Below are positions 25,952 to 35,393 of a stretch of DNA of 59,528 bases, piece after piece. Below the pieces are notes generated by a model, which had not been told where the DNA came from, did no database searches, and saw nothing but the letters and a program-made list of their open reading frames with translations. The translations under genes and the position numbers were made by a program. This stretch comes from Amycolatopsis sp. CA-128772. GTDB taxonomy: Bacteria; Actinomycetota; Actinomycetes; Mycobacteriales; Pseudonocardiaceae. The stretch lies in assembly GCF_002904295.1 (NCBI RefSeq), contig NZ_PPHG01000006.1:1-59528 (forward strand), read 5' to 3'. Numbering within the stretch: position 1 is the first letter of the stretch; each line of letters begins with the position of its first letter.

Positions 25952-26336
25952 CGACCGGGACCCGCTGCCCCTGGCGGTCGCGGCCCTGCGGGCGGCGATC
26001 AAGGAGGCGTCCGCGATCCTGATCTGCACCCCGGAGTACGCCGGCGGGCTGCCCGGCTCGTTCAAGAACCTGCTGGACTGGACGGTCGGCGGCGGCGAGA
26101 TCTACGGCAAGCCGGTGGCCTGGATCAACGCGTCGTCGATCGCGGCGCCGACCGGCGGCCGGGACGCGCACGACTCGCTGCGCAAGGTCCTGACGTACGC
26201 GGGCGCGAAGATCGTCGAAGAGGCGTGCGTGCGGATCCCGATCGCCCGGGCGGACGTCGCCGACGGCCAGGTCGCCGACCCCGACCTGCGGGGCCGCATC
26301 GCGGTGGCCGTCCAGCGCCTGCGTGAAGGCGGCTGA
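25821..26336 (+). CDS. NADPH-dependent FMN reductase-like flavoprotein
   Basis: Flavodoxin-fold protein of 171 residues with the phosphate-binding loop GSLRAGSGN near the N-terminus and the family motif PEYAGGLPGSFKNLLDWTVGG. Uses FMN to reduce quinones, azo compounds or chromate in characterised relatives; the role here is unknown. The start is GTG 25821; in an intact junction it would overlap the purC stop by 4 nt, so it is cotranscribed with purC. Confidence 0.87.
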   Translation: MILLICGSLRAGSGNAAVLGTVATLTSTTTYTGLGELPHFNPDDDRDPLPLAVAALRAAIKEASAILICTPEYAGGLPGSFKNLLDWTVGGGEIYGKPVAWINASSIAAPTGGRDAHDSLRKVLTYAGAKIVEEACVRIPIARADVADGQVADPDLRGRIAVAVQRLREGG

Positions 26337-26402
26337 CCCTTCCGGCAACGGACGCCCGCCCGTTCTGCGCAGTTCACGGCGACGTCAGCCGCGTGCGTCC
26401 CA

Positions 26403-27107
26403 ATGGGGGCCGTGGACGCTCGCTTGCTGGTTTCGCTGTCGGGAATCACCCCGCGCACGCTGCACCGGTGCGCCGACCTCGCGGCCGAGCTCGACCGCCG
26501 CCGGGTGCCCCTTTCCCTGCTGTACGCCGCCCGCACCGGCGAAGGCCCGGTGACGGAGTGGGTGCGCACGCGCGCCCGCGGCGGTGATTCCGTGCTGCTG
26601 CACGGCTACGACCACACGGTCACGCCCACGCACCGCACGGTGTACCTGGGCAAGAAGGCCGAGTTCGCGACGCTGCCGGCGCACGAGGCGCGGCTGCGCC
26701 TGATCGCGGCGAAGGCGTCCCTCGATTCGGCGGGGCTCGCGGTCGACGGCTTCGCCCCACCGCGCTGGATCGCGTCCCAGGGCACGCTGCTGGCGCTGGC
26801 CGAGCACGGGTTCCGGCTGTGCGCGGACCTCGGCGCGGTGCGCGACCTGGTCACCGGCGAGGTCCGCCGCGCGCGGGTGAGTGAGTTCACGAGCCAGTCG
26901 CACCGCACGGAGACGGTGCGCTGCTTCGCGCTGGTCCTGGCCTCGGCGCGGTCAGCCCGCCGGGGCGGCTTGGTCCGCCTGGGAGTGACCGCGGCGGACC
27001 TCACCCGCCCCGGCCTCCGCCAGGCCCTGCTCGACGCGGTGGACGTGGCTCTGGAGAACCGCGCGTTCGGCGCGACCTACGGCTCGCTGCGCACGGTCGC
27101 AGCCTGA
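26403..27107 (+). CDS. DUF2334 polysaccharide-deacetylase-like protein
   Basis: The 234-residue protein begins MGAVDARLLVSLSGIT and carries LLHGYDHT, a His/Asp metal-site-like motif, and GFAPPRWIAS, as in DUF2334 proteins related to polysaccharide deacetylases. No signal peptide is visible, so it is probably cytosolic. ATG 26403 or GTG 26412 could start it. Substrate unknown. Confidence 0.75.
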   Translation: MGAVDARLLVSLSGITPRTLHRCADLAAELDRRRVPLSLLYAARTGEGPVTEWVRTRARGGDSVLLHGYDHTVTPTHRTVYLGKKAEFATLPAHEARLRLIAAKASLDSAGLAVDGFAPPRWIASQGTLLALAEHGFRLCADLGAVRDLVTGEVRRARVSEFTSQSHRTETVRCFALVLASARSARRGGLVRLGVTAADLTRPGLRQALLDAVDVALENRAFGATYGSLRTVAA

Positions 27108-27135
27108 CGGGTTGCGGCGTTCGAGCAGCAGTGGG

Positions 27136-27771
27136 CTAGACCTTCACCGGCTCCGCCCGTTCCAGCACCTTGACCTCGGTGCCCTCGGGCGCGAGGTTCC
27201 CGAACAGCCCGTAGTGCATGGCGGGGTTGGCGAGCACGGCTTCGTGGATGGGCACGGCCACCCGCGGCGCGACGGCCCGCAGGTAGTCGACGGCTTCCCC
27301 GGCCTTCAGCCACGGCGCCCCGGTGGGCAGCCCCAGGACGTCGATCTTCTGCTCGGGCACGAAGAAGGAGTCGCCGGGGTGGAAGAAGGCCCCGTGGTCG
27401 AAGACGTACCCGATGTTCGGGATGACCGGGATGTCGGCGTGGATGACGGCGTGCTGCCCGCCGACGGCGTTGATCGCGGTTTCCCCGACGGTGAAAGCGG
27501 CTCCGACGTCTGCGACCTCGAACTCGAGGCCGAGCTTCTCGACCTCGGGCGCGGATCCGGGGTCGACGATCAGCTTGGCGTCCGGGTTGGCCTCGAGGAT
27601 CTTCGGCAGCCGGTCGACGTCGAGGTGGTCGAAGTGCTGGTGGGTGACCAGCACGGCGGACAGCTCCCGCTCGCCTTCGAAGCCGGTGGAAAACACCCCG
27701 GGGTCGATCAGGATCCGCTCGGAGCCGGTCTCCAGCAACAGGCAGGCGTGTCCGAAATGGACGATACGCAT
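27136..27771 (-). CDS. MBL-fold metallo-hydrolase
   Basis: Metallo-beta-lactamase-fold hydrolase of 211 residues, UlaG-like. The zinc motif HXHXDH is THQHFDHLD (about residues 42-50), with further ligands in FHPGDS and VPIHEAV. N-terminus MRIVHFGHACLLLE is typical of the subfamily. No signal peptide. Substrate unknown. Confidence 0.88.
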   Translation of the reverse strand: MRIVHFGHACLLLETGSERILIDPGVFSTGFEGERELSAVLVTHQHFDHLDVDRLPKILEANPDAKLIVDPGSAPEVEKLGLEFEVADVGAAFTVGETAINAVGGQHAVIHADIPVIPNIGYVFDHGAFFHPGDSFFVPEQKIDVLGLPTGAPWLKAGEAVDYLRAVAPRVAVPIHEAVLANPAMHYGLFGNLAPEGTEVKVLERAEPVKV

Positions 27772-27806
27772 CGATGGTTCTCCTTCACGGGTGGTCGTTT
27801 TCCAGC

Positions 27807-28575
27807 CTAGTCCCGTCGCGTGAGCCGGCGCCGGACGTCGGCGAGGTCGGCGCGGGCGACCCCGGCCTCGAGGAGGTACCGCTCGGCGTCGAACCGTCGA
27901 GCGTGTCCCGGATGGCGGCCGCGGTCGTCGTGCCCCGCTCCGCGAGCGCAGCCGCGATGCGCGGGCCCTGGTCCTCGGCGCCCAGCGCGGCGAACAGCGG
28001 TTTCACGGCCTCGGCCGACAGGTCGTAGTCGGCGGCGATGGCGTCGGCCTCGACGCCGGCGAGGGCCGGCAACAGGAGCGCGACCAAGCCGGTCCGGTCG
28101 CGCCCGGCGCCGCAGTGGAACAGGACGCCGCCGGGCGCGGACCGGGCGATCGCTTCGATCACGGCGGCGCAGCGGCCGGCCTTCCGTTCGAGGAAGAGCC
28201 GGTAGTAGAGCGGGTGCCGTTGAGCCGCTCGCGGTTGATGCGCCGCCAGAGTTCGATGTCGTCGATGTCGTCGAGGGCGACCTCCACGCGGTCGATGCCC
28301 GGCGGCGTGACCGGGGCCGCCGCGGCGGTGAACCGCGCCGAACCCGCCAGCGCCGTCGGGGAGCCCGCCGTCGGCCGGATCTCGTCGGGGTTGCGCAGGT
28401 CGATGACGGTCCGGACGCCGGCGTCCCGCGCCTGCGCCCAGCCGGCGTCGGTCACGAACCGCAGGTCCGCCGCCCGGTAGTACGCGCCGCGGCGGGTCGT
28501 GCCACCCGTCTTGACCGGCAGGCCGCCGAGGTCCCGGGTGTTGTGGAAACCGTCCCAAGCCACTGCTCTGCTCAT
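27807..28575 (-). pseudogene. Tyrosine phosphatase (PF13350-like), two frameshifts
   Basis: The N-terminal part from GTG/ATG at 28575 reads [25 protein letters not shown]...GAYYRAADL, the start of bacterial protein-tyrosine phosphatases. After NGT (28212-28214, a CCC run on the coding strand) the frame is lost; the next frame gives [15 protein letters not shown] and the catalytic CX5R motif [10 protein letters not shown]. Near 27893-27896 a second shift is needed to give LDG(F)[11 protein letters not shown] and a stop at 27807. Both are explained by single missing bases. The gene is either decayed or affected by consensus errors. It follows the ArsR-type regulator by 3 nt, same strand. Confidence 0.85.
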
Positions 28576-28578
28576 CCG

Positions 28579-29517
28579 TCACAGGTTGCCGGTCAGCAAC
28601 GCGTCGCCGAGCTCCGTCCGCCGGTACAGCACCCGGTGCCCGCGCCGCTCCGAAGCCAGCAACCCCGCCCCGCGCAACGCCGTCAGGTGCGCCGAAACCG
28701 TCGCCGGCGCCAGCTCGTGGCGCCGGGCCAGCTCGGTCGTCGCCGCCGGGGCGTCCAGCGTCGCCAGCAGCAACGCCCGCGTCCGGCCCAGCACCTCCGC
28801 CAGCGGTTCCGGCGGCGCCACCGCCGACGTCCACAGCGAAGCGACCCCGCGCGCCGGGTACAGCACGGAAACCTGCCACGGCGGCACCGTCACCACCCCG
28901 ACGTTCGGCCACGCGAACACCGCGGGGATCAGCAGCAACCCACGCGAATCGATCTCCAGCCGCTCGCGCGCCCGGACGTCCACCAGCACCGACGTCCCGG
29001 CCGGCCGCACCCGCGGGTGCAGGCCGGCCAGCATCGCCGCGAGGCCGCCCGAACCCAGCTGGCGCGTCCGGTGCGCGATGTCGGCCGCCAGCAGCTCGCG
29101 CAGGCGCGGCCACTCCGGCGCCAGCAGCGTGTGCCACACCGTCTTCAGCTGGCCGGCGAGCAGGTCGCGCGCGGCCGCCGGGTCGGCGGGCAAGCCGGAC
29201 AGGTCCGCGTCGACCATCCCGAGCTCCAGCGCCACCTGCGCCGGCGGCGTCGCCCGGACCACCCGCAGCTGCGCCGCCGCCGTCGTCTCCGGGCCGTCGG
29301 GCGGCGGGCTCAGGAACTCGGTGATGTAGTGCCGCGCGCTCAGGACCGCGGCCAGTTCCGGGACGTCGAGCGCGGGCGCGTCGGACACCCACGGCAGGTG
29401 CGCCGGGTGCCCGCGGACGCCGAGCAGCGTCTGAACGGCGCCCAGCACCTCTTCCAGCGGCGAGATCGCGAACCGGACGCGCTGGCTCCCGGCCGCGGTC
29501 AGCACGAGCTCGATCAC
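28579..29517 (-). CDS. DUF5937/ArsR-type winged-helix regulator
   Basis: A regulator of 312 residues with an N-terminal DUF5937-like ligand domain ([17 protein letters not shown]) and a C-terminal ArsR winged helix ([39 protein letters not shown]). GTG at 29517 matches family starts better than the upstream ATG at 29589, which would overlap the divergent MFS gene. It probably represses the divergent exporter gene and itself; a GATTCGG dyad lies just upstream. Confidence 0.85.
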   Translation of the reverse strand: MIELVLTAAGSQRVRFAISPLEEVLGAVQTLLGVRGHPAHLPWVSDAPALDVPELAAVLSARHYITEFLSPPPDGPETTAAAQLRVVRATPPAQVALELGMVDADLSGLPADPAAARDLLAGQLKTVWHTLLAPEWPRLRELLAADIAHRTRQLGSGGLAAMLAGLHPRVRPAGTSVLVDVRARERLEIDSRGLLLIPAVFAWPNVGVVTVPPWQVSVLYPARGVASLWTSAVAPPEPLAEVLGRTRALLLATLDAPAATTELARRHELAPATVSAHLTALRGAGLLASERRGHRVLYRRTELGDALLTGNL

Positions 29518-29518
29518 C

Positions 29519-29538
29519 GATTCGGCCTCACCCGAATC
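29519..29538. promoter_or_regulatory. Inverted repeat between ArsR regulator and MFS genes
   Basis: GATTCGG (29519-29525) and CCGAATC (29532-29538) form a perfect 7-bp dyad with a 6-nt spacer, 2 nt upstream of the regulator start and 38 nt upstream of the MFS start. Spacing and position fit an ArsR-type operator controlling both genes. Inferred. Confidence 0.55.
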
Positions 29539-29575
29539 AGTGTGCCGCAGCCGGGCACTGCGCGAGCGTGCCGGC

Positions 29576-30714
29576 ATGTCGTTGTTCACGCACCGCGCCT
29601 ACTGGCGCTGGTCGGCCGGTGTGCAGCTCGCGCGGCTCCCGGGGACCATGGCGCCACTCGCGTTCACCCTGCTCGCCACGGCCACGACCGGCTCGTACCG
29701 GCTCGGCGGCGTGCTGATGTCGGTCTACGTCGCCACCGAAATGGTGTGCGCGGTGCCGGTCGGGCGGCTGCTGGACCGCGTCGGCCCGGCCCGCGGCCTG
29801 TCGGCGCTGCTGCTGCTGACCGCCGCCGGGTACGCCGCCCTCGCCGTGGCCGCCGACGCGCCCGCCCCGGTGCTGCTCGCGCTCGTCCTGCTGCCGGGGA
29901 TTTCGGGCGCGGCGTTGGCCGGCGGGTTCCGGACGCTCCTGGCCGACACCGTCGACGACGCCTTGCTGCCGCGTGCCATCTCCGTCGACGCGATGCTGCT
30001 CGAAGGCGTGCTGATCGGCGGTCCGACGCTGGTCGCGCTGCTCGACCTGGCCGGCACGGTCGTCCCGCTGGCCGCCATGGCCGTCGCCTGCGTGGTCGCT
30101 GCCGCGCTCGTCCCGCGCCGCCCGGCATCCCACGACCGGGTGGAATCCGCCGCCGACGTCCCGCCCGTGCGGCTGAGCGCTTATTTGCCGTGGCTGTGCT
30201 GCGCGTTCACCGTCGGCCTGCTGCTGTCGACGATCGAGGTGGCGCGCTGCCGCTGGTCCAGCGCCTCGGCGCCCCGGAGACGGCCGCGCCGGTGGTGATC
30301 GCCGTGCTGAGCGGGGCGAGCATCGCGGGCAGCGCGCTCTACGCGTGGCGCGGCCGGACCGGGGATCCTCGCCTGCTCCTCGGCGGGTTCGTCGTCGGCG
30401 GGGTCGTGCTCGCCGTGGACCTCGGCTGGCCGGGCCTGGTCGCGTCGATCGCGCTCATCGGCGGCTGCACCGGCCCGCTGGTCGCCGCCACTTCGGTCAA
30501 CCTGCAGCGGCTGCTGCCGAAGAACCGCAGGTCAGCGGGGTTCTCGCTGAGCTTCACCGTGCAGGCGTGCGGCTTCGGGCTCGGCTCGCTGTCGGTCGGC
30601 GTGCTGCCGCTGTGGCTGGCTCCGTTGTCCGGTGTCTTTGCCGCGGCGATCGCCGGTGCAATGCTGGTGCGGAAGCCCGCACGAGCTATTGGCACGGTGT
30701 CAGTAACGTCGTAA
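29576..30714 (+). pseudogene. MFS transporter, frameshifted near its middle
   Basis: Starts at ATG 29576 (MSLFTHRAYWRWSAGVQLARLPGTMAPLAF) and encodes typical MFS helices with the VGRLLDRVGPARGL loop. At about 30241-30247 (LLLSTIEVA) the frame breaks; the remaining half, LPLVQRLGAPETAAPVVIAVLSG to the C-terminal helices, continues in another frame to 30714. One missing base (for instance a G in GGCGGCG) would restore a single protein of about 379 residues. If real, the exporter is dead; a sequencing error is equally possible because similar lesions lie nearby. Confidence 0.85.
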
Positions 30715-30747
30715 CCTGGGCTGACCCTCGACCTACGGGAGACGCCG

Positions 30748-32244
30748 ATGACTGCCGTCCAGCCGAAGCCGACGACGGTCGGCGAGACCTTCGACTCGCT
30801 CAGCCCGGCGACCGACGAGGTGGTCGGAACGTACCCGATCCACACCGCGGAGGACGTCAGGACGGCCGTCGAGCGGGCGCGCGTCGCGGCGGAGTGGTGG
30901 GCGGGCCTCGGGTTCGCCGGGCGCGCGGAGCGGCTCAAGGGCTGGAAGGGCGTGCTGACGCGGCGGCTGCCGCAGCTGTGCCAGGTGGTCCGCGACGAGA
31001 CCGGCAAGCCGATCGCCGACGCGCAGCTGGAGAGCGTCCTGGCCATCGAGCACATCGCGTGGGCGGGCAAGAACGCTCGCAAGGTGCTCGGCAAGCAGAA
31101 GCGGTCCGCGGGCCTGCTGATGTCGAACCAGGCGGCGACGGTGGAGTACCAGCCGCTGGGCGTGGTCGGCGTGATCGGCCCGTGGAACTACCCCGTGTTC
31201 ACCCCGCTGGGCTCGATCGCGTACGCGCTCGCGGCGGGCAACGCGGTGGTGTTCAAGCCGAGCGAGTACACCCCGGGCGTCGGCAAGTGGCTGGTCGACG
31301 CGTTCGCCGAAATCGTGCCGGAGCAGCCGGTGCTGCAGCTGATCACGGGCTTCGGCGAAACGGGCGCGGCGCTGGTGACGGCGGGCGTGAACAAGATCGC
31401 GTTCACCGGTTCGACGGCCACGGGCAAGCGGATCATGGCGGCGGCGGCCGAGACACTGACCCCGGTGGTGATCGAGGCGGGCGGCAAGGACCCGGTCCTG
31501 GTCGACGCGGACGCCGACCTCGACGCGGCGGCGGACGCAACGGTGTGGGGCGCGTTCTCCAATTCGGGCCAGACCTGCATCGGCGTCGAGCGGGTGTACG
31601 TCCACGAAAAGGTCCACGACGAGTTCGTGGCGAAGGTGGTCGAGAAGTCGAAGGACGTCCGCGCGGGTTCGGACGAGGCGGCCCAGTACGGCCCGGTGAC
31701 GATGCCTTCCCAGCTGGGCGTGATCAGGCGCCACATCCACGACGCCCTGGCCAGGGGCGGCAAGGCGGTCCTCGGTGGCGAGGACGCGGTCGGCGACCGC
31801 TACGCCCAGCCGACGGTCTTGGTGGACGTCCCGGAGGACTCGGAGGCGGTGACGGAGGAGACGTTCGGCCCGACGGTGACGATCGCGAAGGTCCGCGACA
31901 TGGACGAAGCGATCGAGCGCGCGAACAACACGAAGTACGGCTTGGGGTCGACGGTGTTTTCGAAGTCCCGCGGCGTGGAGCTGGCGGAGAAGCTGCGAAC
32001 GGGCATGACGGCGATCAACGCACCGCTGTCGTTCGCGGGCATCGCTTCCCTGCCGTTCGGCGGCGTGGGCGATTCGGGTTTCGGCAGGATTCACGGGCCG
32101 GAGGGATTGCGCGAGTTCGCTCGCACGAAGGCGATCGCCCGGCAGCGGTTCACGGCGCCGTTGACGTTGACGTCGTTCAACCGCAAGGAATGGACGGACG
32201 CTTTGGTGGCGAAGCTGGTGACCATCCTGCACGGGAAGCGTTGA
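30748..32244 (+). CDS. NAD(P)-dependent aldehyde dehydrogenase
   Basis: ALDH superfamily enzyme of 498 residues. Visible: PWNYPVFTPLG, FTGSTATGKRIM, the general-base glutamate in EAGGKDP (Glu243) and the catalytic cysteine in SGQTCIG (Cys277), plus EETFGPTV. Oxidises an aldehyde to its acid. A GGGAG ribosome site precedes ATG 30748. The GMC alcohol oxidoreductase on the far side of the IS element could supply its substrate, but that link is speculative. Confidence 0.93.
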   Translation: MTAVQPKPTTVGETFDSLSPATDEVVGTYPIHTAEDVRTAVERARVAAEWWAGLGFAGRAERLKGWKGVLTRRLPQLCQVVRDETGKPIADAQLESVLAIEHIAWAGKNARKVLGKQKRSAGLLMSNQAATVEYQPLGVVGVIGPWNYPVFTPLGSIAYALAAGNAVVFKPSEYTPGVGKWLVDAFAEIVPEQPVLQLITGFGETGAALVTAGVNKIAFTGSTATGKRIMAAAAETLTPVVIEAGGKDPVLVDADADLDAAADATVWGAFSNSGQTCIGVERVYVHEKVHDEFVAKVVEKSKDVRAGSDEAAQYGPVTMPSQLGVIRRHIHDALARGGKAVLGGEDAVGDRYAQPTVLVDVPEDSEAVTEETFGPTVTIAKVRDMDEAIERANNTKYGLGSTVFSKSRGVELAEKLRTGMTAINAPLSFAGIASLPFGGVGDSGFGRIHGPEGLREFARTKAIARQRFTAPLTLTSFNRKEWTDALVAKLVTILHGKR

Positions 32245-32251
32245 TGGCGTT

Positions 32252-32340
32252 CCGGGGCTGTGGATGAGTCGGTCCGCAGCCCCGGAACCGCGCCGGATTT
32301 GTCGGTGGTCGCCGGTAGCATGGATACCGGGGGGCCGAGG
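32252..32340 (+). repeat. Double-hairpin intergenic repeat, copy A
   Basis: First hairpin: GGGGCTG (from 32254) pairs with CAGCCCC around TGTGGATGA, a diverged DnaA-box-like site. Second: CCGGTA-gcatgga-TACCGG, after TTGTCGGTGGTCG. Closely matches the reverse complement of copy C. It follows the ALDH stop codon and is inverted relative to copy B beyond the IS element. Confidence 0.7.
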
Positions 32341-32645
32341 GCCGCGCTGAGCTTCTGCTCGCCGCCCGTCGGCCCGCCGAGGCTTCGATCGGTGCGGCCG
32401 AGGCGGGTCCCACGATCGGGGCCGTGCTGCACGCCGAAATCGCCGCCTGGAGGGCGGCTTGCGGCGACACCACGGCCGGGGAGCTCCGGAGACGTCCCGG
32501 ACGTCCTGGAGAACGGCCCGGCGGCCGAACCGCTGGCCGAGCGGTTCGTCCCGCACGAGATGCCGGACCAGTTCGTCGTGCTCGACCGGCTCCGCTGACC
32601 CCGGTGGGCAGGGTCGGCCGCGACGCCTTGCCGCCACCGCACTAA
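32341..32645. other. Intergenic stretch without a supported gene
   Basis: Between repeat copy A and the IS element. Short frames read LHAEIAAWRAAC and, in another frame, LAERFVPHEMPDQFVVLDRLR before a stop near 32598. This may be debris of one deleted gene with an internal frameshift. No family is recognised and I do not call a gene. Confidence 0.4.
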
Positions 32646-33508
32646 GGGGTCAGTTCAGAATGAGTCGGCGTGTCGTCTTTGCCTGGACTGCAAGGCTTTC
32701 CAGAATCTCGGTATGCGTGAGGAGGTCTGACCGACCAGCTGTGGGAGCGGCTGCTTTTGGTGCACCCACGGCGGTTCCGCTATCCCGGCCGCAAGCGCGC
32801 CGATGACCGCGCCGCGCTGGAAGGGATCCTGTACGTGATCCGCACCGGCATCGGCTGGAACCGCCTGCCCACCGCGCTGTTCGGCGCCTCGGGCGCCACC
32901 TGCTGGCGGCGGCTGACCGAGTGGCACGAGGCCGGCGTCTGGCAGCAGCTGCATGAACGCCTGCTCACCGAGCTGCGTGCTGCTGGGCTGCTGGACCTGT
33001 CGGCGGTGCTGGTCGACTCCACCCACCTGCGTGCCCTCAAAGGGGGGACCACACCGGGCCCAGCCCGGTCGACCGCCGCAAGCTTGGCTCCAAGCACCAC
33101 CTGATCACCGACACCCACGGCACCCCGCTCGCGGTCACGCTCACCGGTGGCCATCGCAACGACGTCACTCAGCTGATCCCGGTGATCGACGCCATCCCAC
33201 CGATCCGCGGCCGAGTCGGCAAACCACGGCGCCGGCCACGTCGGCTCTACGCCGACCGCGGCTACGATCAGGACAAGTACCGCCGCCTGGTCCGCGCCCG
33301 CGGCATCACCCCGCTCATCGCCCGCCGCGGCGTCGAACACGGCTCCGGCCTGGGCAAAGTCCGCTGACCCGCGGAGCGCACCTTCGCCTGGCTCAAGAAC
33401 TTCCGCCGGCTACGTATCCGCACCGAACGACGCGCCGACATCCACCAAGCCATCCTCAGCCTGGTCTGCTCGATCATCTGTCTCCGCGAACTCAGTCTGA
33501 ACTGACTT
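32646..33508 (+). mobile_element. IS5-family (IS427-like) insertion sequence, inactive
   Basis: About 0.86 kb bounded by imperfect inverted repeats: GTCAGTTCAGAATGAGT at the left (from 32649) and, reversed, GTCAGTTCAGACTGAGT at the right. CTAA flanks both ends (32642-32645 and 33509-33512), a target repeat typical of the IS427 group. Encodes one DDE transposase in two frames, now disrupted. It lies between inverted copies of the double-hairpin repeat. Confidence 0.8.
32727..33505 (+). pseudogene. IS5-family DDE transposase, disrupted
   Basis: First frame: LTDQLWERLLLVHPRRFRYP ... GIGWNRLP ... VDSTHLRALKGG, with the first catalytic Asp. At 33039-33047 the sequence AAAGGGGGG allows a -1 shift into DHTGPSPVDRRKLG ... 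YADRGYD (second Asp). A TGA at 33365-33367 then replaces the Trp codon before PAERTFAWLKN, cutting off the catalytic Glu. The 5' end also lacks a good ATG: ATG 32713 runs into a stop after five codons. The -1 shift could be programmed, as in IS427 elements; the nonsense codon is a genuine inactivating change. Confidence 0.85.
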
Positions 33509-33513
33509 CTAAC

Positions 33514-33537
33514 TGGGCGGCGGCCGGCCGCCGCCCA
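33514..33537. repeat. Perfect 24-nt GC palindrome beside the IS
   Basis: A 24-nt perfect palindrome centred on CCGG (TGGGCGGCGGCC and its complement). Directly outside the right CTAA flank of the IS. Could be a transcription stop or remnant hairpin. Confidence 0.5.
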
Positions 33538-33570
33538 GGCTCACGACAACCGTCCGCAGCAGGCATAGAG

Positions 33571-33649
33571 CGGCCCTCGGCCCCCGGTATCCATTCTACC
33601 GGCGACCACCGACAATCCCGCGGCCCCGAACCCAAGTTGTCCACAGGCC
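33571..33649 (-). repeat. Double-hairpin intergenic repeat, copy B, with DnaA box
   Basis: On the + strand: CCGGTA-tccattc-TACCGG (from 33585), then CACCGACAATCC, then GGCC...GGCC arms around TTGTCCACA at 33637-33645, an exact actinobacterial DnaA box. Inverted with respect to copy A. Directly follows the stop of the GMC oxidoreductase (minus strand). Confidence 0.7.
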
Positions 33650-33655
33650 ACGAAA

Positions 33656-35236
33656 TCACACCTGAACCGACCGCCCCCGGATCAGGTCCGCCGCCTTCTC
33701 CGCCACCATGATCGTCGGCGCGTTCGTGTTTCCCCGCGGCACCACCGGCATCACCGAAGCGTCCACCACCCGCAGCCCGTCCACCCCCTGCACCCGCAAC
33801 TCCGCGTCAACCACCGACCCCATAGCGCATGTCCCGACCGGGTGATAAAGCGTCTGCGTGTTCTGCCGGACGTGCTCCGCCAGCTCGGCATCACTCAAGT
33901 CATGCCGCGAAGGCAGGAAAGGCTGATCCAGGAACCGCCGCAACGGCCCCGTTTTCCCGATCTCGATCAACCCCCGCAGCCCGGCGATCATCGTCTCCAT
34001 ATCACGCGGATCCGAATAGTAAGCCGGGTCGATTTCCGGCTTCCACGTCGGATTGGCCGACTTCAACCGCAGCCGTCCGCGGCTTGCGACGTCCACCAGC
34101 GTTGCCGCCGAGGTGAATCCCGGCGTCGTCCATTCGCGCATCGCGTTGTCGTAGAACAACGTCGGCGCCACGTGGATCTGCATGTCCGGCGCCGGCAGGC
34201 CGTCCGTGGTCGGGTAGAACGCGCCCGCCTCGCCGACGTTCGACGTCAGCGGCCCGCGCTTCGTCAGCTGGTAGCGCATCAACCCACGCGGCGTCGCCGA
34301 CTCGACCAGGTCGGTGGTCCCGCGCGTGGTCCAGATGATCCCGCACGCCGGGTGGTCGTGCAGGTTCTCGCCGACGCCGGACAGCGCCGCCACGACGTCG
34401 ATCCCGTGCTCACGCAGGTGCTCGGCCGGCCCGACACCCGAAACCATCAGCAGCTGCGGCGAATTGACCGCCCCACCCGAAAGCACCACCTCGGCCGACG
34501 CGCGCACCGAGCGCTCCACTCCATTGTCCAAATAGGACACACCGACCGCGCGCGTGCCCTCGAAGACGACGCGGGTCGCCGGAGCGAGGGTCTTCACCGT
34601 CAGGTTCGGCCGCGCAAGCGCCGGGCGCAGGTAGGCGTCGGCGGTCGACCACCGGCGGCCCTTCTTGCACGTCACCTGGTAGACGCCGGCGCCCTCCTGG
34701 CTCTCGCCGTTGAAGTCGTCGGTGCGCTTGAGGCCCCACGCGACGGCCGAGTCGACCCAGGCGTGCGACAGCTCGTGGGTGAACCGGCGGTCCTCGACGT
34801 GCAGCGGGCCGTCCGTTCCGTGCAGCGGCCCGCCGAGCCGCTGGTTGCCCTCCGCGCGCTTGAAGTACGGCAGGACGTCGTCCCAGCCCCAGCCTTCGGC
34901 GCCGTGGGAATCGCGCCAGCCGTTGTAGTCGGCGCGGTTGCCGCGGATGTAGATCATCGCGTTGATCGACGAGCAGCCGCCGAGCACCTTGCCGCGTGGC
35001 CAGTACGACGTCTTGCCCGTGTGCTTCTGCTCGACGGTCTCGTAGTTCCAGTCCCACTTGGTCTTGAACAGCGACGCGAACGCGGCGGGGATGTGGATCT
35101 CGTCCGCGGTGTCCTCCGCGCCCGCTTCGAGCAGCAGGACCTGGGCCGAAGGGTCCTCGGTGAGGCGGTTGGCGAGGACGCACCCCGCGCTGCCGGCGCC
35201 GACGATGACGTAGTCGTAGGACTCCTGGACGGCCAC
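33656..35236 (-). CDS. GMC-family FAD-dependent alcohol/choline dehydrogenase-like oxidoreductase
   Basis: The 526-residue flavoprotein has the FAD motif [14 protein letters not shown] near the N-terminus, GMC signature 1 ([19 protein letters not shown]), signature 2 ([17 protein letters not shown]) and the catalytic His/Asn regions [11 protein letters not shown] and [16 protein letters not shown]. Closest to choline dehydrogenase (BetA-like) enzymes, but many act on other alcohols, and no betaine genes adjoin. GTG start at 35236. Divergent from purS across 157 bp. Confidence 0.92.
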   Translation of the reverse strand: MAVQESYDYVIVGAGSAGCVLANRLTEDPSAQVLLLEAGAEDTADEIHIPAAFASLFKTKWDWNYETVEQKHTGKTSYWPRGKVLGGCSSINAMIYIRGNRADYNGWRDSHGAEGWGWDDVLPYFKRAEGNQRLGGPLHGTDGPLHVEDRRFTHELSHAWVDSAVAWGLKRTDDFNGESQEGAGVYQVTCKKGRRWSTADAYLRPALARPNLTVKTLAPATRVVFEGTRAVGVSYLDNGVERSVRASAEVVLSGGAVNSPQLLMVSGVGPAEHLREHGIDVVAALSGVGENLHDHPACGIIWTTRGTTDLVESATPRGLMRYQLTKRGPLTSNVGEAGAFYPTTDGLPAPDMQIHVAPTLFYDNAMREWTTPGFTSAATLVDVASRGRLRLKSANPTWKPEIDPAYYSDPRDMETMIAGLRGLIEIGKTGPLRRFLDQPFLPSRHDLSDAELAEHVRQNTQTLYHPVGTCAMGSVVDAELRVQGVDGLRVVDASVMPVVPRGNTNAPTIMVAEKAADLIRGRSVQV

Positions 35237-35345
35237 GGTGCCTCCTGTTGGCGAGATGTCAACGACTCATCATGGCGCAGCCCCGCGCCGACGGCCAGTC
35301 TATGGCCCTCGCCACCTGGGCGCGGGGCCCGCCGAAGCCGTCAAC

Positions 35346-35351
35346 TATGCT
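35346..35351 (+). promoter_or_regulatory. Candidate -10 box of purSQ
   Basis: TATGCT, 42 nt before the purS start, in the divergent region with the GMC gene. Unlike other pur genes, purS has a clear ribosome site (AAGGAG at 35379-35384), consistent with a short leader. No convincing -35. Confidence 0.35.
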
Positions 35352-35393
35352 GGCCAGGTACCCACGACCTGCGTGAATAAGGAGCAGCCTGCC

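Noticed and set aside
33039..33047. AAAGGGGGG as a second decay mutation of the transposase
   Set aside because: IS427-type elements commonly use programmed -1 shifting here, so it need not be a lesion; left open.
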